In this document: positions 9,051 through 17,202 of the stretch, piece after piece
Numbering within the stretch: position 1 is the first letter of the stretch
Layout: every line of letters starts with the position of its first letter
Source of the DNA: Pirellula staleyi DSM 6068
Lineage (GTDB): Bacteria > Planctomycetota > Planctomycetia > Pirellulales > Pirellulaceae
Length of the DNA: 64,000 bases
Direction of reading: 5' to 3'
NCBI GenBank assembly: GCA_945875845.1
Contig: CAMCMB010000007.1
Location: 1 to 64,000 of the forward strand
Made by a program: the position numbers and the translations under genes
Notes under the pieces: generated by a model
Databases searched by the model: none
Told to the model about the DNA's origin: nothing
The model's input: only the letters and a program-made list of their open reading frames with translations

Positions 9051-9636
9051 GAATCTTGGCCCAGTAGTCCGTCTCAACGCTGGTTGGATTCGGTCCAAGT
9101 GCCCGTTCAATATACAGAATACGTAGACAACGATTCTGCAAAATGGGTTCCATTTTTTCTAACTCAATTTTTGAACGAATCGTCCGAGCAAACGACAACG
9201 GCCACCGATCTTCCCAAAGTGCGATGTGGTTTAAAAGTGGATCGGTTTGCGAAGCAGCTTTCGTAAGTCTTTCGAGGTCGGGCAGAAAGCGAAAGGTCAG
9301 GTCAACGGAATAGTGGATACTCGCTTGTTCCATGCGATCCAGGTTGGAAATTCGGAGTGCAACGTCCGCTGGCTCTGCTTCCAGCCCGCTCTGAATAAAC
9401 TGCTCTCCAAGCTCCCGATGCACCATCAATTGGGAAGCCCGAACAAATTGCTTTATGGCCCAAACTGCGCAAGTGCAATCGATTTTCGGAGGATTGCTTG
9501 GAAGCTGCGCTCGGTATTCAAGTTCAGCGGCGACGATCCAGTCGACAAGCGTTGGCTCGTCGGGTTCCGATATTGCGACTGGGTGCTCGGCAACAAATCG
9601 ACCCGTTCGCCACAACTCATTTAGGCTTGCGATCAC
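9010..9636 (-). CDS. bpX4-like protein, first gene of the MoxR-vWA-propeller operon
   Basis: A 208-residue soluble, largely helical protein with a GTG start. The features I can see match what I recall of the bpX4 family: an opening ELWRTGRFVAEHPV, a helix CAVWAIKQFVRASQLMVHRELG, then SVDLTFRFLPDLERLTKAAS, DPLLNHIALWEDRWPLS and a closing RCLRILYIERALG. That family is known only from operons with MoxR and vWA genes, and this gene overlaps the MoxR start. No active-site motif is visible. The 58-bp spacer to the next gene on the same strand is short, so this gene might share its promoter with the DUF1501 pair upstream or have its own. Name moderately sure; function unknown. Confidence 0.6.
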   Translation of the reverse strand: MIASLNELWRTGRFVAEHPVAISEPDEPTLVDWIVAAELEYRAQLPSNPPKIDCTCAVWAIKQFVRASQLMVHRELGEQFIQSGLEAEPADVALRISNLDRMEQASIHYSVDLTFRFLPDLERLTKAASQTDPLLNHIALWEDRWPLSFARTIRSKIELEKMEPILQNRCLRILYIERALGPNPTSVETDYWAKIHDQYEWKSFAIQP

Positions 9637-9694
9637 TTGAATCTCAATTTATTGACTTGCGGAAGTATGACTTTGTGTGCGCAGATGGGAAGAC

Positions 9695-11182
9695 TCAGCT
9701 GAGTATCTTCTCTACGACGTGCGCTTCCTCCACGCCCGTCAGTCGCTGATCGAGGCCTTGGGAACGGAAAGTCAAGATTCGGTGGTCAATACCTAGTCGA
9801 TTCAAGATGGTGGCATTGAAGTCATTGACGTGTACCGCATCGTCCTCGAAACGGGTCGTGCGTTGACCATTTTGATCGATGATGTTGTAACTGTATTCGT
9901 CGGTCCGACCGTGCTCGATGCCCCCCTTGATCCCTCCACCTGCTAGCCAGGTCGTGAAGCATCGGGGATGGTGATCGCGTCCGTATTCCGTTGCGGTTTG
10001 CTTTCCCTGACTATAGACGGTGCGCCCAAACTCGCCCGAGCATACAACCAGTGTATCTTCCAGCATGCCTCGTTGTTTAAGGTCATGAATCAGGGCAGCA
10101 CTCGGTTGATCGACGTCCTTGCATTGTCCTCGCAGCTTCGTCGGAAGGGTGCTGTGATGATCCCATCCACGGTGGAATACTTGCACGAAGCGAACCCCCC
10201 GCTCCACCATTCGCCGCGCAAGCATGCAGTTGCGAGCGAACGAACCCGGCTTGTCGACTTCGGGCCCGTACAACTTCTTGACGGAGTCGGGTTCGCCTCG
10301 AAGATCCGTCAATTCGGGCACCGACGCTTGCATCCGGAACGCCATTTCTTGCTGTGCAATGGTGGTTTGAATTTCCGGATCACCGATGGCGCTGGCGTGC
10401 TTGTGATTGAGTTGGGTGACAAGTTCGAGCATCTTTTGCCGGCTGTCGCGACTGACTCCGGTGGGATTCGACAGAAACAGGACCGGATCGCCTGCCGATT
10501 GAAAAGCGACTCCCTGATACTTGGAAGGCAAAAATCCCGTTCCCCACAATCGGCTGTACAGTGCCTGCACATTCTGCTGGTCACCGGACCAAAATGCGGA
10601 GTTGAGTACAATGAAGTCCGGAAGATTTTTGTTGAGCGAGCCCAGACCGTAACTCAACCAGGCACCCAGGCTCGGTTTGCCCTGGATCTGAGAGCCGGTG
10701 CACATCTGCGTCTTGCCTTCATCATGGTTGATCGCTTCGGTGTGCATCGACTTGATAAAGCACAGTTCGTCTGCAACCGTGGACAGATGCGGCAGAAGTT
10801 CGCTCATGTACCTGCCGCATTTCCCCTGCTGCGTGAATTTGAAGATCGACGGTTGGATCAAATGTTCCTTGCCCTCGGTCATGGCCGTTACGCGTTGGCC
10901 ATCGCGGACTTCATCGGGCAGTGGCTGCTTGTATTTTTGTTCTAAACCGGGCTTGTAGTCATACAAATCAATTTGACTGGGCGCACCACCCATAAAAAGG
11001 AAGATGACGCGTTTGGCGCGTGGCTGAAAATGAGGCAACTCAGGCAATTCCGGCATGGTCGCTTTAGCTTGTTTGGCAACCAAGGAACTCAATACGGCTG
11101 CCCCGAGCCCCATACCGGTGCGATTCAAGAACCGGCGCCGGGATTGGTGCCATTGATATTGATCAACGAGAAAGTCCGACAT
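9695..11182 (-). CDS. DUF1501 secreted protein (sulfatase-like fold), first pair
   Basis: A 495-residue DUF1501 protein. It opens with a Tat-type leader, SRRRFLNRTGMGLGAAVLSS, followed by AKATMPELPELPHF, and then the family core KRVIFLFMGGAPSQIDLYDYKP. Later motifs typical of the family are [51 protein letters not shown] and GRDHHPRCFTTWLAGGGIKGG. DUF1501 proteins have an alkaline-phosphatase/sulfatase-like layout and are exported folded; their substrate is unknown. It follows its DUF1549/1553 partner with a 7-bp gap, so the two are one operon. The order heme protein then DUF1501 is the same as in the second pair at 22430-27045. No anomaly in length or motifs. Confidence 0.9.
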   Translation of the reverse strand: MSDFLVDQYQWHQSRRRFLNRTGMGLGAAVLSSLVAKQAKATMPELPELPHFQPRAKRVIFLFMGGAPSQIDLYDYKPGLEQKYKQPLPDEVRDGQRVTAMTEGKEHLIQPSIFKFTQQGKCGRYMSELLPHLSTVADELCFIKSMHTEAINHDEGKTQMCTGSQIQGKPSLGAWLSYGLGSLNKNLPDFIVLNSAFWSGDQQNVQALYSRLWGTGFLPSKYQGVAFQSAGDPVLFLSNPTGVSRDSRQKMLELVTQLNHKHASAIGDPEIQTTIAQQEMAFRMQASVPELTDLRGEPDSVKKLYGPEVDKPGSFARNCMLARRMVERGVRFVQVFHRGWDHHSTLPTKLRGQCKDVDQPSAALIHDLKQRGMLEDTLVVCSGEFGRTVYSQGKQTATEYGRDHHPRCFTTWLAGGGIKGGIEHGRTDEYSYNIIDQNGQRTTRFEDDAVHVNDFNATILNRLGIDHRILTFRSQGLDQRLTGVEEAHVVEKILS

Positions 11183-11189
11183 GGATCAC

Positions 11190-13649
11190 CTACTCACGTG
11201 TTTTGGCGGTATCGAGATTGAACAGGGAATTGATAATCATGGTAAACGCAGCCAGTTCCACCCTTTGTGCGTCGTCGGCTAACGTTAGGCCAGACGTCAT
11301 CGCGCGAGCCGCTTCCACGTCATCCCGGTAGATTGAGCGAAACCCCTCTAGCCCGTTCCGCAAGTCCACTTGCTCGGCGGCATCCGGAAGATGTGAAGTG
11401 ACGGATTCGAAAGCGATGCGCAATCGATCCTCGTCGCTCTGATCCGATGGGCCTAACAACTGTTGTGCGAAGTGCCGTGCCGCTTCGAAATACTGGCTCT
11501 CATTCATGGTTAGCAAGGCCTGAACCGGCGTGTTGGTCCGTTCTCGACGGGAAGTACAACTTTCCCGAGTCGGTGCGTCGAAGATTGTCATCTGAGGAGG
11601 CGGCATAGCCCGCTTCCAAAATGTGTAAAAACTTCGCCGAAAGACTTTATCACCCGTATCCTCCTTGAACGAGTAGGTTGAGGACGAGACCATGGAAACT
11701 GTTTTCCACAGATCGGCAGGCTGGGGCGGCTTCACGCTTTTTCCGTACATCGCGTTGTTAAGCCGACCACTGATCGAGAGGATTTGATCGCGAATCACCT
11801 CCGAATCCAACCGAATGCGCGATCCTCGGGCGAGTTGCCTATTCTCTGCATCGGCTCGAAACTCAGTGGGCGAGACGCTTGAAGATTGCTGGTAAGTGCT
11901 CGATAACACGAACGACCGGACGAGTGACTTGACGTTCCAGTTCGAGACAGTAAACGTATTTGCCAAATCATCCAACAATTCGGGGTGACTGGGATATTCA
12001 CCCTGGGCGCCGAAATCCTCAGAGGTTTTTACGAGTCCCACTCCAAAAAACTGCTGCCAAAGCCGATTTACCGTCACGCGTGCCAACAAAGGGTGCTGTT
12101 TGTCCGTCACCCATCGAGCCAGGTCAAAGCGGGTTTTCAACTCTCCCGCGGACTCCAATGGGGGCAGAAAGTCTGGCGTGTTTCGCGAAACGACATCGCC
12201 CGGCTGATCATAAGCTCCGCGCTTGAGGATGTACGCAGGCCGCACATCGGATCGCTCTTTCATCACAAGGGCTATAGGGATGCTTCGAATCAGTTCATCG
12301 TTCGATTTTTTGAGACGACCCAACTCCTCTTCTTTTTGTTTGACTTTCTTCGTTAACGTTTCCCGAATCGTTGCGGTGCCGTCGCTGGCCTTGTCCTCGA
12401 CGGAAAGTCCACTCAGCGATTGCTTGAGTTCGTCGACTTCGGACTTAATCGTCGCAAGGAGTGCTTCGAACTCACGCAAGCTCGCGTCCTGCTCTGGCGT
12501 CGGGATCCGCAAGAAAGGTGGCTGTTGTTCGCGACCGGGCGTCTCTGGATCGCCGTCAATGTTATTGAAAAAAGCAAAGAGCTGATAGAAGTCGCTCTGC
12601 TTTACTGGATCGTATTTGTGGTCATGGCAAACGGCACACTCCAATGTCAAACCCATGAATATCGTTCCAAAGGCGGACACTTGGTCCACGACGTTGCGAG
12701 TATAACTTTCTTGAGGAGGATTCGTCCCTTTGTCCATCACCATATGTAGGCGATTGTAGCCTGAGGCAACCTGTTGATCCGTGGTCGGATTGGCACGTAA
12801 GTCTCCGGCGAGCTGTTCCGTCACAAACTGATCGAAGGGCATATTGGAATTGTAAGCACGAATCACCCAGTCGCGATATTGCGACTGCTCGCGATAGTGA
12901 TCATGGTGCATGCCGTTGGTGTCCGCGAATCGCACGAGATCCAGCCAGTAGCGAGCCATGTGTTCGCCGTACTGTGGCCTGGATAACAAACCGTCGACCA
13001 AGCGAGCATATGCGTCTGGCGCGTTGTCTTGCTCGAACTGGTGAATTTCATCGCGTGTTGGAGGCAAACCTGTCAGGTCGAATGTGACGCGACGAACCAA
13101 CGTCCGCTTGTCAGCAGGCGGTTGGGGCTTCAATTTTTTCTTCTCAAGATTTGCCAAAACAAATAGATCGATTCCATTCGCCGACCAAGTTGTATTGTTG
13201 ACTGAGGGCAATATCTGGTCCCTTGGTGGTTCAAACGACCAAAATTTTTCATACTTGGCTCCCTGCAATATCCATCGCCGAATCAGTTCACGCTGATCTT
13301 GCGTCAAAGGCTTCTTTCCCGAATCGGGGGGCGGCATGTGCAGCGAAGAATCATCCGAGATCAGTCGTAACCAGAGTTCGCTGGAATCCGAATCACCCGG
13401 TTTAATCACTGTGTGTCCGTCGCGCGGTTCAAATGGCCCCTCGTCTCCATCGGGAGAGTCCAGTCGCAATTTCGCCTCGCGTTTGTCTGCATGGGGGCCG
13501 TGACACGCAAAGCAACGGTCGGACAAAAGCGGGCGGACGTCCCTGTTGAACGAAACAATATCTTCGGCGGCGGCCGAATCTTCGGCGGCCGACAAAAACA
13601 TTGCTGCCCAAACCACTTGCAACACCAAAACCATGGTTATTGATCGCAT
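11190..13649 (-). CDS. PSD1 / DUF1549 / DUF1553 planctomycete cytochrome C domain protein
   Basis: I start this protein at 13649 (MRSITMVLVLQVVWAAMFLS), which gives a signal peptide and 819 residues; upstream codons would add 45 residues before the leader. Order of domains: planctomycete cytochrome C domain (PSC1/PSD1) at ~30-125 with the heme site CFACHGPHAD and the distal HMPPPDSGKKPLT loop; DUF1549 at ~140-350, which holds a second CxxCH in CAVCHDHKYDP; a charged coiled coil at ~420-470; DUF1553 at ~530-790 (NRLWQQFFGVGLVKTSEDFG, RERTNTPVQALLTMN). The family is exported and suspected to serve in extracellular polysaccharide or sugar breakdown; its electron partner is unknown. It forms an operon with the DUF1501 gene that follows 7 bp later. 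Confidence 0.92.
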   Translation of the reverse strand: MRSITMVLVLQVVWAAMFLSAAEDSAAAEDIVSFNRDVRPLLSDRCFACHGPHADKREAKLRLDSPDGDEGPFEPRDGHTVIKPGDSDSSELWLRLISDDSSLHMPPPDSGKKPLTQDQRELIRRWILQGAKYEKFWSFEPPRDQILPSVNNTTWSANGIDLFVLANLEKKKLKPQPPADKRTLVRRVTFDLTGLPPTRDEIHQFEQDNAPDAYARLVDGLLSRPQYGEHMARYWLDLVRFADTNGMHHDHYREQSQYRDWVIRAYNSNMPFDQFVTEQLAGDLRANPTTDQQVASGYNRLHMVMDKGTNPPQESYTRNVVDQVSAFGTIFMGLTLECAVCHDHKYDPVKQSDFYQLFAFFNNIDGDPETPGREQQPPFLRIPTPEQDASLREFEALLATIKSEVDELKQSLSGLSVEDKASDGTATIRETLTKKVKQKEEELGRLKKSNDELIRSIPIALVMKERSDVRPAYILKRGAYDQPGDVVSRNTPDFLPPLESAGELKTRFDLARWVTDKQHPLLARVTVNRLWQQFFGVGLVKTSEDFGAQGEYPSHPELLDDLANTFTVSNWNVKSLVRSFVLSSTYQQSSSVSPTEFRADAENRQLARGSRIRLDSEVIRDQILSISGRLNNAMYGKSVKPPQPADLWKTVSMVSSSTYSFKEDTGDKVFRRSFYTFWKRAMPPPQMTIFDAPTRESCTSRRERTNTPVQALLTMNESQYFEAARHFAQQLLGPSDQSDEDRLRIAFESVTSHLPDAAEQVDLRNGLEGFRSIYRDDVEAARAMTSGLTLADDAQRVELAAFTMIINSLFNLDTAKTRE

Positions 13650-13837
13650 CGCATTCCCAATGAACAAAAATGAGCTCGAAACTGCGCATCCCGAACGTAG
13701 TCGTGGCAAAATGCCGCGCCGTTGCACCAAGTCTACTAAAGATATCGGACCACGACAATCAAACATGCAATGGTTTCCAAGCATCCCGCAAACGCTGTGG
13801 GTTGTTTAACCCCGATGGGAATCGAATGGGTTGAGAC

Positions 13838-13908
13838 GCATGTTCCCGGGGTGCAATGCGCGCCCCAGGGCTATGATGTTGCACCGCTTCGCGGTTTAGT
13901 GCAATTAC
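13838..13908. repeat. Palindromic intergenic repeat (CCCCGGGGTGCAA / CCCCAGGGCTA type)
   Basis: Short GC-rich hairpins lie close together here: CCCGGGGTGCAATGCGCGCC, CCCCAGGGCTATGATGTTGC and ACCGCTTCGCGGTTTAGTGC. The mix of CCC..GGG and ACCGC..GCGGT arms is like the 92-bp repeat at the left edge and typical of planctomycete spacers. It fills the 260-bp spacer between the divergent heme-protein start and the SMP-30 gene end. No promoter was recognised. Confidence 0.6.
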
Positions 13909-13909
13909 C

Positions 13910-14938
13910 CTATGGCGTTCCTTTAACCTTCGTAGCGATCCGACACATATAACTGTCAACCGTGACGAAGAGGCTCATTCCATTTTCGCCAAAGGCACAG
14001 TTGCTTGTCCGTTCACCTGTGTTGATACGACCCAACAGCTTGGCTTCTTTGCTGAAAATCCAAATGCCACCCGGTCCACTTGCCCATAGGTTTCCTTGCG
14101 TGTCAACCGAAAGTCCATCGGGCAAACCCGGCATCTTGCCAACTTCATTGGTTGCGTCATAAAACAAGGTTCCCTTGCTCAACGTTCCGTCCGCTTGGAC
14201 CGCAAAGCTCATCCAGATGGCATTCTTGGGATCGCTCTGAGCGACGTAGAGTGTCTTTTCGTCGGGTGAAAACGCGATGCCATTGGGGCGTGCTAATTCT
14301 GTCGTTAACAACGTCAGAGAGCCATCTTTTTTGGAGATCCTATAAACACCAAAATGCTCGAGCTCTCGGCGCGGGTCGTTTTCACGCGATGGTAAACCGT
14401 ATGGAGGATCCGTGAAATAGAGATCGCCGTTCGACTTGAGCGCGGCATCGTTGGGACTATTGAGCCGTTTGCCTTGATAGTTGTCTGCCAAGGTTCGTTT
14501 GCCACCACCCGGAGTCAGCACACTGACGCGTCGATCACCATGCTCGCACAAGACCAAGTTCCCATCGAGATCTTTTAGGAGACCATTGCTGCCGGGTTCG
14601 AGGCCATAATAGCTTACCCCGGTGTATCCCGAAGGATTCATGAACAATTGAATTCCATCCTTGGCGGTCCACTTGAAAATGCTGTTGCGTGGGATGTCGG
14701 AAAAAAGCAAATGCCCGTTGGTGGCATCCCCCATCCAGACCGGGCCTTCGGTCCAAGTGAATCCATCTGCTAGTATTTCAAGCTTGGCCGCTGGATCCAA
14801 TAGCTTGTCAAGTTGGCTGTCGAAACGCTCGATCGTGCCAAGCGTGCGCTTGGGAGCCTGAGCTTGCGATTGCAAAGTAGCACCTATTGGAACGAAGAAA
14901 AAGATAGAAGCAACGACGAAAGAAAGTTTAAAACGCAT
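13910..14938 (-). CDS. SMP-30/gluconolactonase family secreted protein
   Basis: A 342-residue six-bladed propeller of the SMP-30/gluconolaconase/LRE family. The start is the ATG at 14938 (MRFKLSFVVASIFFFVPIGA); a TTG 9 bp earlier is less likely. The leader gives way to the mature protein near AQAPKRTLG. Family motifs are visible: GFTWTEGPVWMG with the metal-binding Glu, LLFSDIPRNSIFKW, LNSPNDAALKSNGDLYFTDPPYGLP with the Asn-Asp pair, LARPNGIAFSPDEKTLYVAQSD and GLPDGLSVDTQGNLWASGPGG with the catalytic-type Asp. Such enzymes hydrolyse sugar lactones with a divalent metal. It sits among genes for sugar-acid breakdown, so a role in the periplasm on an aldonolactone is a fair inference. Confidence 0.9.
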   Translation of the reverse strand: MRFKLSFVVASIFFFVPIGATLQSQAQAPKRTLGTIERFDSQLDKLLDPAAKLEILADGFTWTEGPVWMGDATNGHLLFSDIPRNSIFKWTAKDGIQLFMNPSGYTGVSYYGLEPGSNGLLKDLDGNLVLCEHGDRRVSVLTPGGGKRTLADNYQGKRLNSPNDAALKSNGDLYFTDPPYGLPSRENDPRRELEHFGVYRISKKDGSLTLLTTELARPNGIAFSPDEKTLYVAQSDPKNAIWMSFAVQADGTLSKGTLFYDATNEVGKMPGLPDGLSVDTQGNLWASGPGGIWIFSKEAKLLGRINTGERTSNCAFGENGMSLFVTVDSYMCRIATKVKGTP

Positions 14939-15023
14939 GTGGTTCAATCTCGCTGGTGGAAAAAGTGGGAGGAAAGGTTAGTCGCATTATAGCCAAAACG
15001 ATTCTGGCTATGAGAAAATCCAT

Positions 15024-15084
15024 GGGAGGGCGAGGCTCCTGCCGAGCTTACGACGCAATGGTTCGGCAGGAGCCTCACCCTCCC
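15024..15084. repeat. Palindromic repeat, GGGAGGG-CTCCTGCCGA family (copy 1)
   Basis: Arms GGGAGGGCGAGGCTCCTGCC and its near-perfect reverse complement are separated by ~17 bases. Other copies are at 16892-16952 and 30844-30904, and a degraded one at 49890-49975. It occupies the ~320-bp spacer between the SMP-30 gene start and the aminotransferase end, together with the repeat at 15127; the remainder of the spacer shows nothing else. Confidence 0.9.
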
Positions 15085-15126
15085 TAGCTATGACTTGGTT
15101 GGGCGAGGCCGAAAGGCTCTCACTTT

Positions 15127-15155
15127 GTAGCGGAACAGCGCAAGCTGTCCGGTGA
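15127..15155. repeat. Palindromic repeat, GTAGCGGAACRGCGCAAGC family (copy 1)
   Basis: GTAGCGGAACAGCGCAAGCT followed by GTCCGGTGA; the stem is ACAGC-GCAA-GCTGT. A second copy at 31303-31332 reads GTAGCGGAACGGCGCAAGCC and has a compensating stem change (ACGGC/GCCGT), so the hairpin is kept although the sequence differs. Confidence 0.75.
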
Positions 15156-15260
15156 CGCAAATCATAGGGCAACTCGCGCCGCTCGGCTACGAAAACACTT
15201 ATTCGCACCAAATTTGAGTACCCTCTGTCCAACGCATCCCGGGAGAATGGCGTCGTTACT

Positions 15261-16658
15261 CTAAACGATCGCTTGTTCGATGAGCTCGCAAGCCAAGTCG
15301 ATGTGTTTTTCTGTCGTGACGCCCGGTGGCGGCAGAAATCGAATCCGAGTTGGATTGCCGCCAGCGAGAAATCCCATGAGACCCAAATGATACAATCGCA
15401 TGAGCATGTCTTTGGCCTCGTCGGCCCCCCCGTTTCCAGGCGTAAATGCAATCATCATGCCTTCGCCATGCGGGCCGCTAATCTTGCCCGGATGCTTCTT
15501 TGCCAACGCTTCTAATTTGGATTTGAAATATCGGTGGCGCTGCATGTTCCAACCATCCGCCCCAAAGCACTTTTTCGATTCCAATTCGTCAAGGACGGCC
15601 AGTCCGCAGCGAATGGAAGCCGTTGCTCCGGTAAACGTTTGTGAGAGTACCGGTCCTTTTGGTTTGAGCGACTCACCGTAGAGAGTGGCACAGACCTGTG
15701 TGATCTTGCCAAGCGTCACAAGATCCGCATATGCATCAAGGCCAAAATGCTGGAACGCAAAAGGTTGACTCAATCGCGAGAAAGTCTGTACCTCATCAAA
15801 GATGATCAATACTTTGTGCTCATGACAAATCTTGCATAGCTGCTCAAAGTAGGGTTTGGTGCCCGGGTAGTATCCCCCTTCGCCGGCTACAAGTTCGAGC
15901 CACAGGCACGCGTATTCGCCAGGATGTCTTGCCAATAGTTTCTTGAGCGTCTCAATGGCACCTTGCGTCGTCCCCTCGGGATCGGACGGATGAAACATGG
16001 GGATGAAGTCGACATCGAGCGTCTTAGGAAGCCCGGCCCGATAGGCGGGGCGGTCCGTTAATTGAGCCAAGGCCAGACTTCTGCCAGCGAAGCAATTGTC
16101 CATGCAAATCACTCTGGATGCTGGAAAACGATTGTGGAACGCGATCTTGAGTGAGTTTTCATTTGCCATCGCTCCGCTGGTGCTCAAAAGGCAATGGTCC
16201 AACTTGGCACCCTGTTGATTGGATAATTCAAGCAATCGCTCACACATGGCCAACGACGCCGAATTGTGTTGAAGATTTCCTTGCATCACCGTGTCTTCCA
16301 GCCCAGCGTCAATCGTCGCGTCGAGCATGGCGGGATGGCTGTGCCCCATACCGTGAACACCGATTCCTACGATAAAGTCGAGCTTTACACTCCCATCGCC
16401 CAATTCCACAAAAGGGCCGTTTCCAATCCCACTGGTTATGTAGGGGAAGTAAGGTGCACCACCGCGAGCCACTGCAAGTCGGCTCAGAGAGTCCTGATAC
16501 TCGGTTAGAAGCTCTGGATTCGGCGGACGAATCGCATCAATCTTGAGGCTGTGCTCTTTCAATGCGTCTGCCAACAATTCTTTGGCGCGAGCAATTCTAG
16601 GATCCGCCATCAGCTCGCTGGAGGAAAGAAGGGAACTTGAAAGGTTTGGCTTGTCCAT
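15261..16658 (-). CDS. Class III (ornithine/acetylornithine-type) PLP-dependent aminotransferase
   Basis: I start at 16658 (MDKPNLSSSLL), giving 465 residues. Fold-type I aminotransferase of class III: substrate loop GVHGMGHSHPAMLDA, PLP phosphate site CLLSTSGAMANENSLKIAFH, catalytic region LIIFDEVQTFSRLSQPFAF with the PLP-binding Asp, and the Schiff-base lysine in LVTLGKITQVCATLYG. The C-terminal domain has HGEGMMIAFTPGNGG and the arginine loop NPTRIRFLPPPGVTT. The N-terminal ~85 residues are longer than usual and begin with a helical region. Family members move amino groups from omega-amino acids, lysine or related amines; the true substrate cannot be read from sequence. It is transcribed alone, with repeat-filled spacers at both ends. 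Confidence 0.88.
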   Translation of the reverse strand: MDKPNLSSSLLSSSELMADPRIARAKELLADALKEHSLKIDAIRPPNPELLTEYQDSLSRLAVARGGAPYFPYITSGIGNGPFVELGDGSVKLDFIVGIGVHGMGHSHPAMLDATIDAGLEDTVMQGNLQHNSASLAMCERLLELSNQQGAKLDHCLLSTSGAMANENSLKIAFHNRFPASRVICMDNCFAGRSLALAQLTDRPAYRAGLPKTLDVDFIPMFHPSDPEGTTQGAIETLKKLLARHPGEYACLWLELVAGEGGYYPGTKPYFEQLCKICHEHKVLIIFDEVQTFSRLSQPFAFQHFGLDAYADLVTLGKITQVCATLYGESLKPKGPVLSQTFTGATASIRCGLAVLDELESKKCFGADGWNMQRHRYFKSKLEALAKKHPGKISGPHGEGMMIAFTPGNGGADEAKDMLMRLYHLGLMGFLAGGNPTRIRFLPPPGVTTEKHIDLACELIEQAIV

Positions 16659-16849
16659 AAAACGCAATTTCCAAGAGGCAAAGTAAAAGGGGAACGGAGG
16701 GTGATTTCGAGAAACAGGGGACATTGCAAGAGTCCATTTTGTTCGTCGTCTTCTTAGTTTAGCCGCAGAGACCAAAAGAAGGAATCAAGGCCTTGGATTC
16801 ACCGGTTTTGCCCAACACCTTCAATCCCGGGAGGTTGAGGCAATCCCAC

Positions 16850-17010
16850 TAAACATGTTTTCCTCGACTTTGCCCAATCCATTCCTTGCTTGGGAGGGTG
16901 AGGCTCCTGCCGAACCATTGCGTATTAAGCTCGGCAGGAGCCTCGCCCTCCCATTGGTTTCCAACGCATTCGACATTGCAAAGATGTTGAGAGCGGTGGC
17001 CTCGCCCTCC
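16850..17010. repeat. Extended copy of the GGGAGGG-CTCCTGCCGA repeat with conserved flanks (copy 2)
   Basis: The palindrome itself is 16892-16952. Flanks are conserved as well: AACATGTTTTCC, TTTGCCCAATCCATTCCTTG before, and CCATTGGTTTCCAACGCATT after. Nearly the same flanking words reappear in 49862-50000 and, less exactly, before the copy at 30844, so the mobile or amplified unit is longer than the hairpin. The spacer 16659-17202 (545 bp) is otherwise without a recognised gene; a TGCTACAATTTT stretch near 17130 could be a -10 region. Confidence 0.85.
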
Positions 17011-17202
17011 CTCTTGATTCTCAATTTGTTCGACATCTCAAGGTGCTCTCAGGGGTGGCGAATCCCATCCACGCCAACCGCGGGACGAGGTAGATTTCGG
17101 TCTACCGCTCGCCAACCAAGTGCCAACAATGCTACAATTTTAAGCATTCATTCCCAATCCCCACCTCGTGCCGTCTCTCATTGGCAAAAAAGGAATCCAC
17201 GG

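Noticed and set aside
7842-9110. MoxR start at 9110
   Set aside because: It would add 20 residues not typical for MoxR and lengthen the overlap with the upstream gene to 101 bp; 9050 fits the family better.
9968-10945. A 325-codon open frame on the plus strand
   Set aside because: Antisense to the first DUF1501 gene, whose domain motifs are full; the product has no recognisable features.
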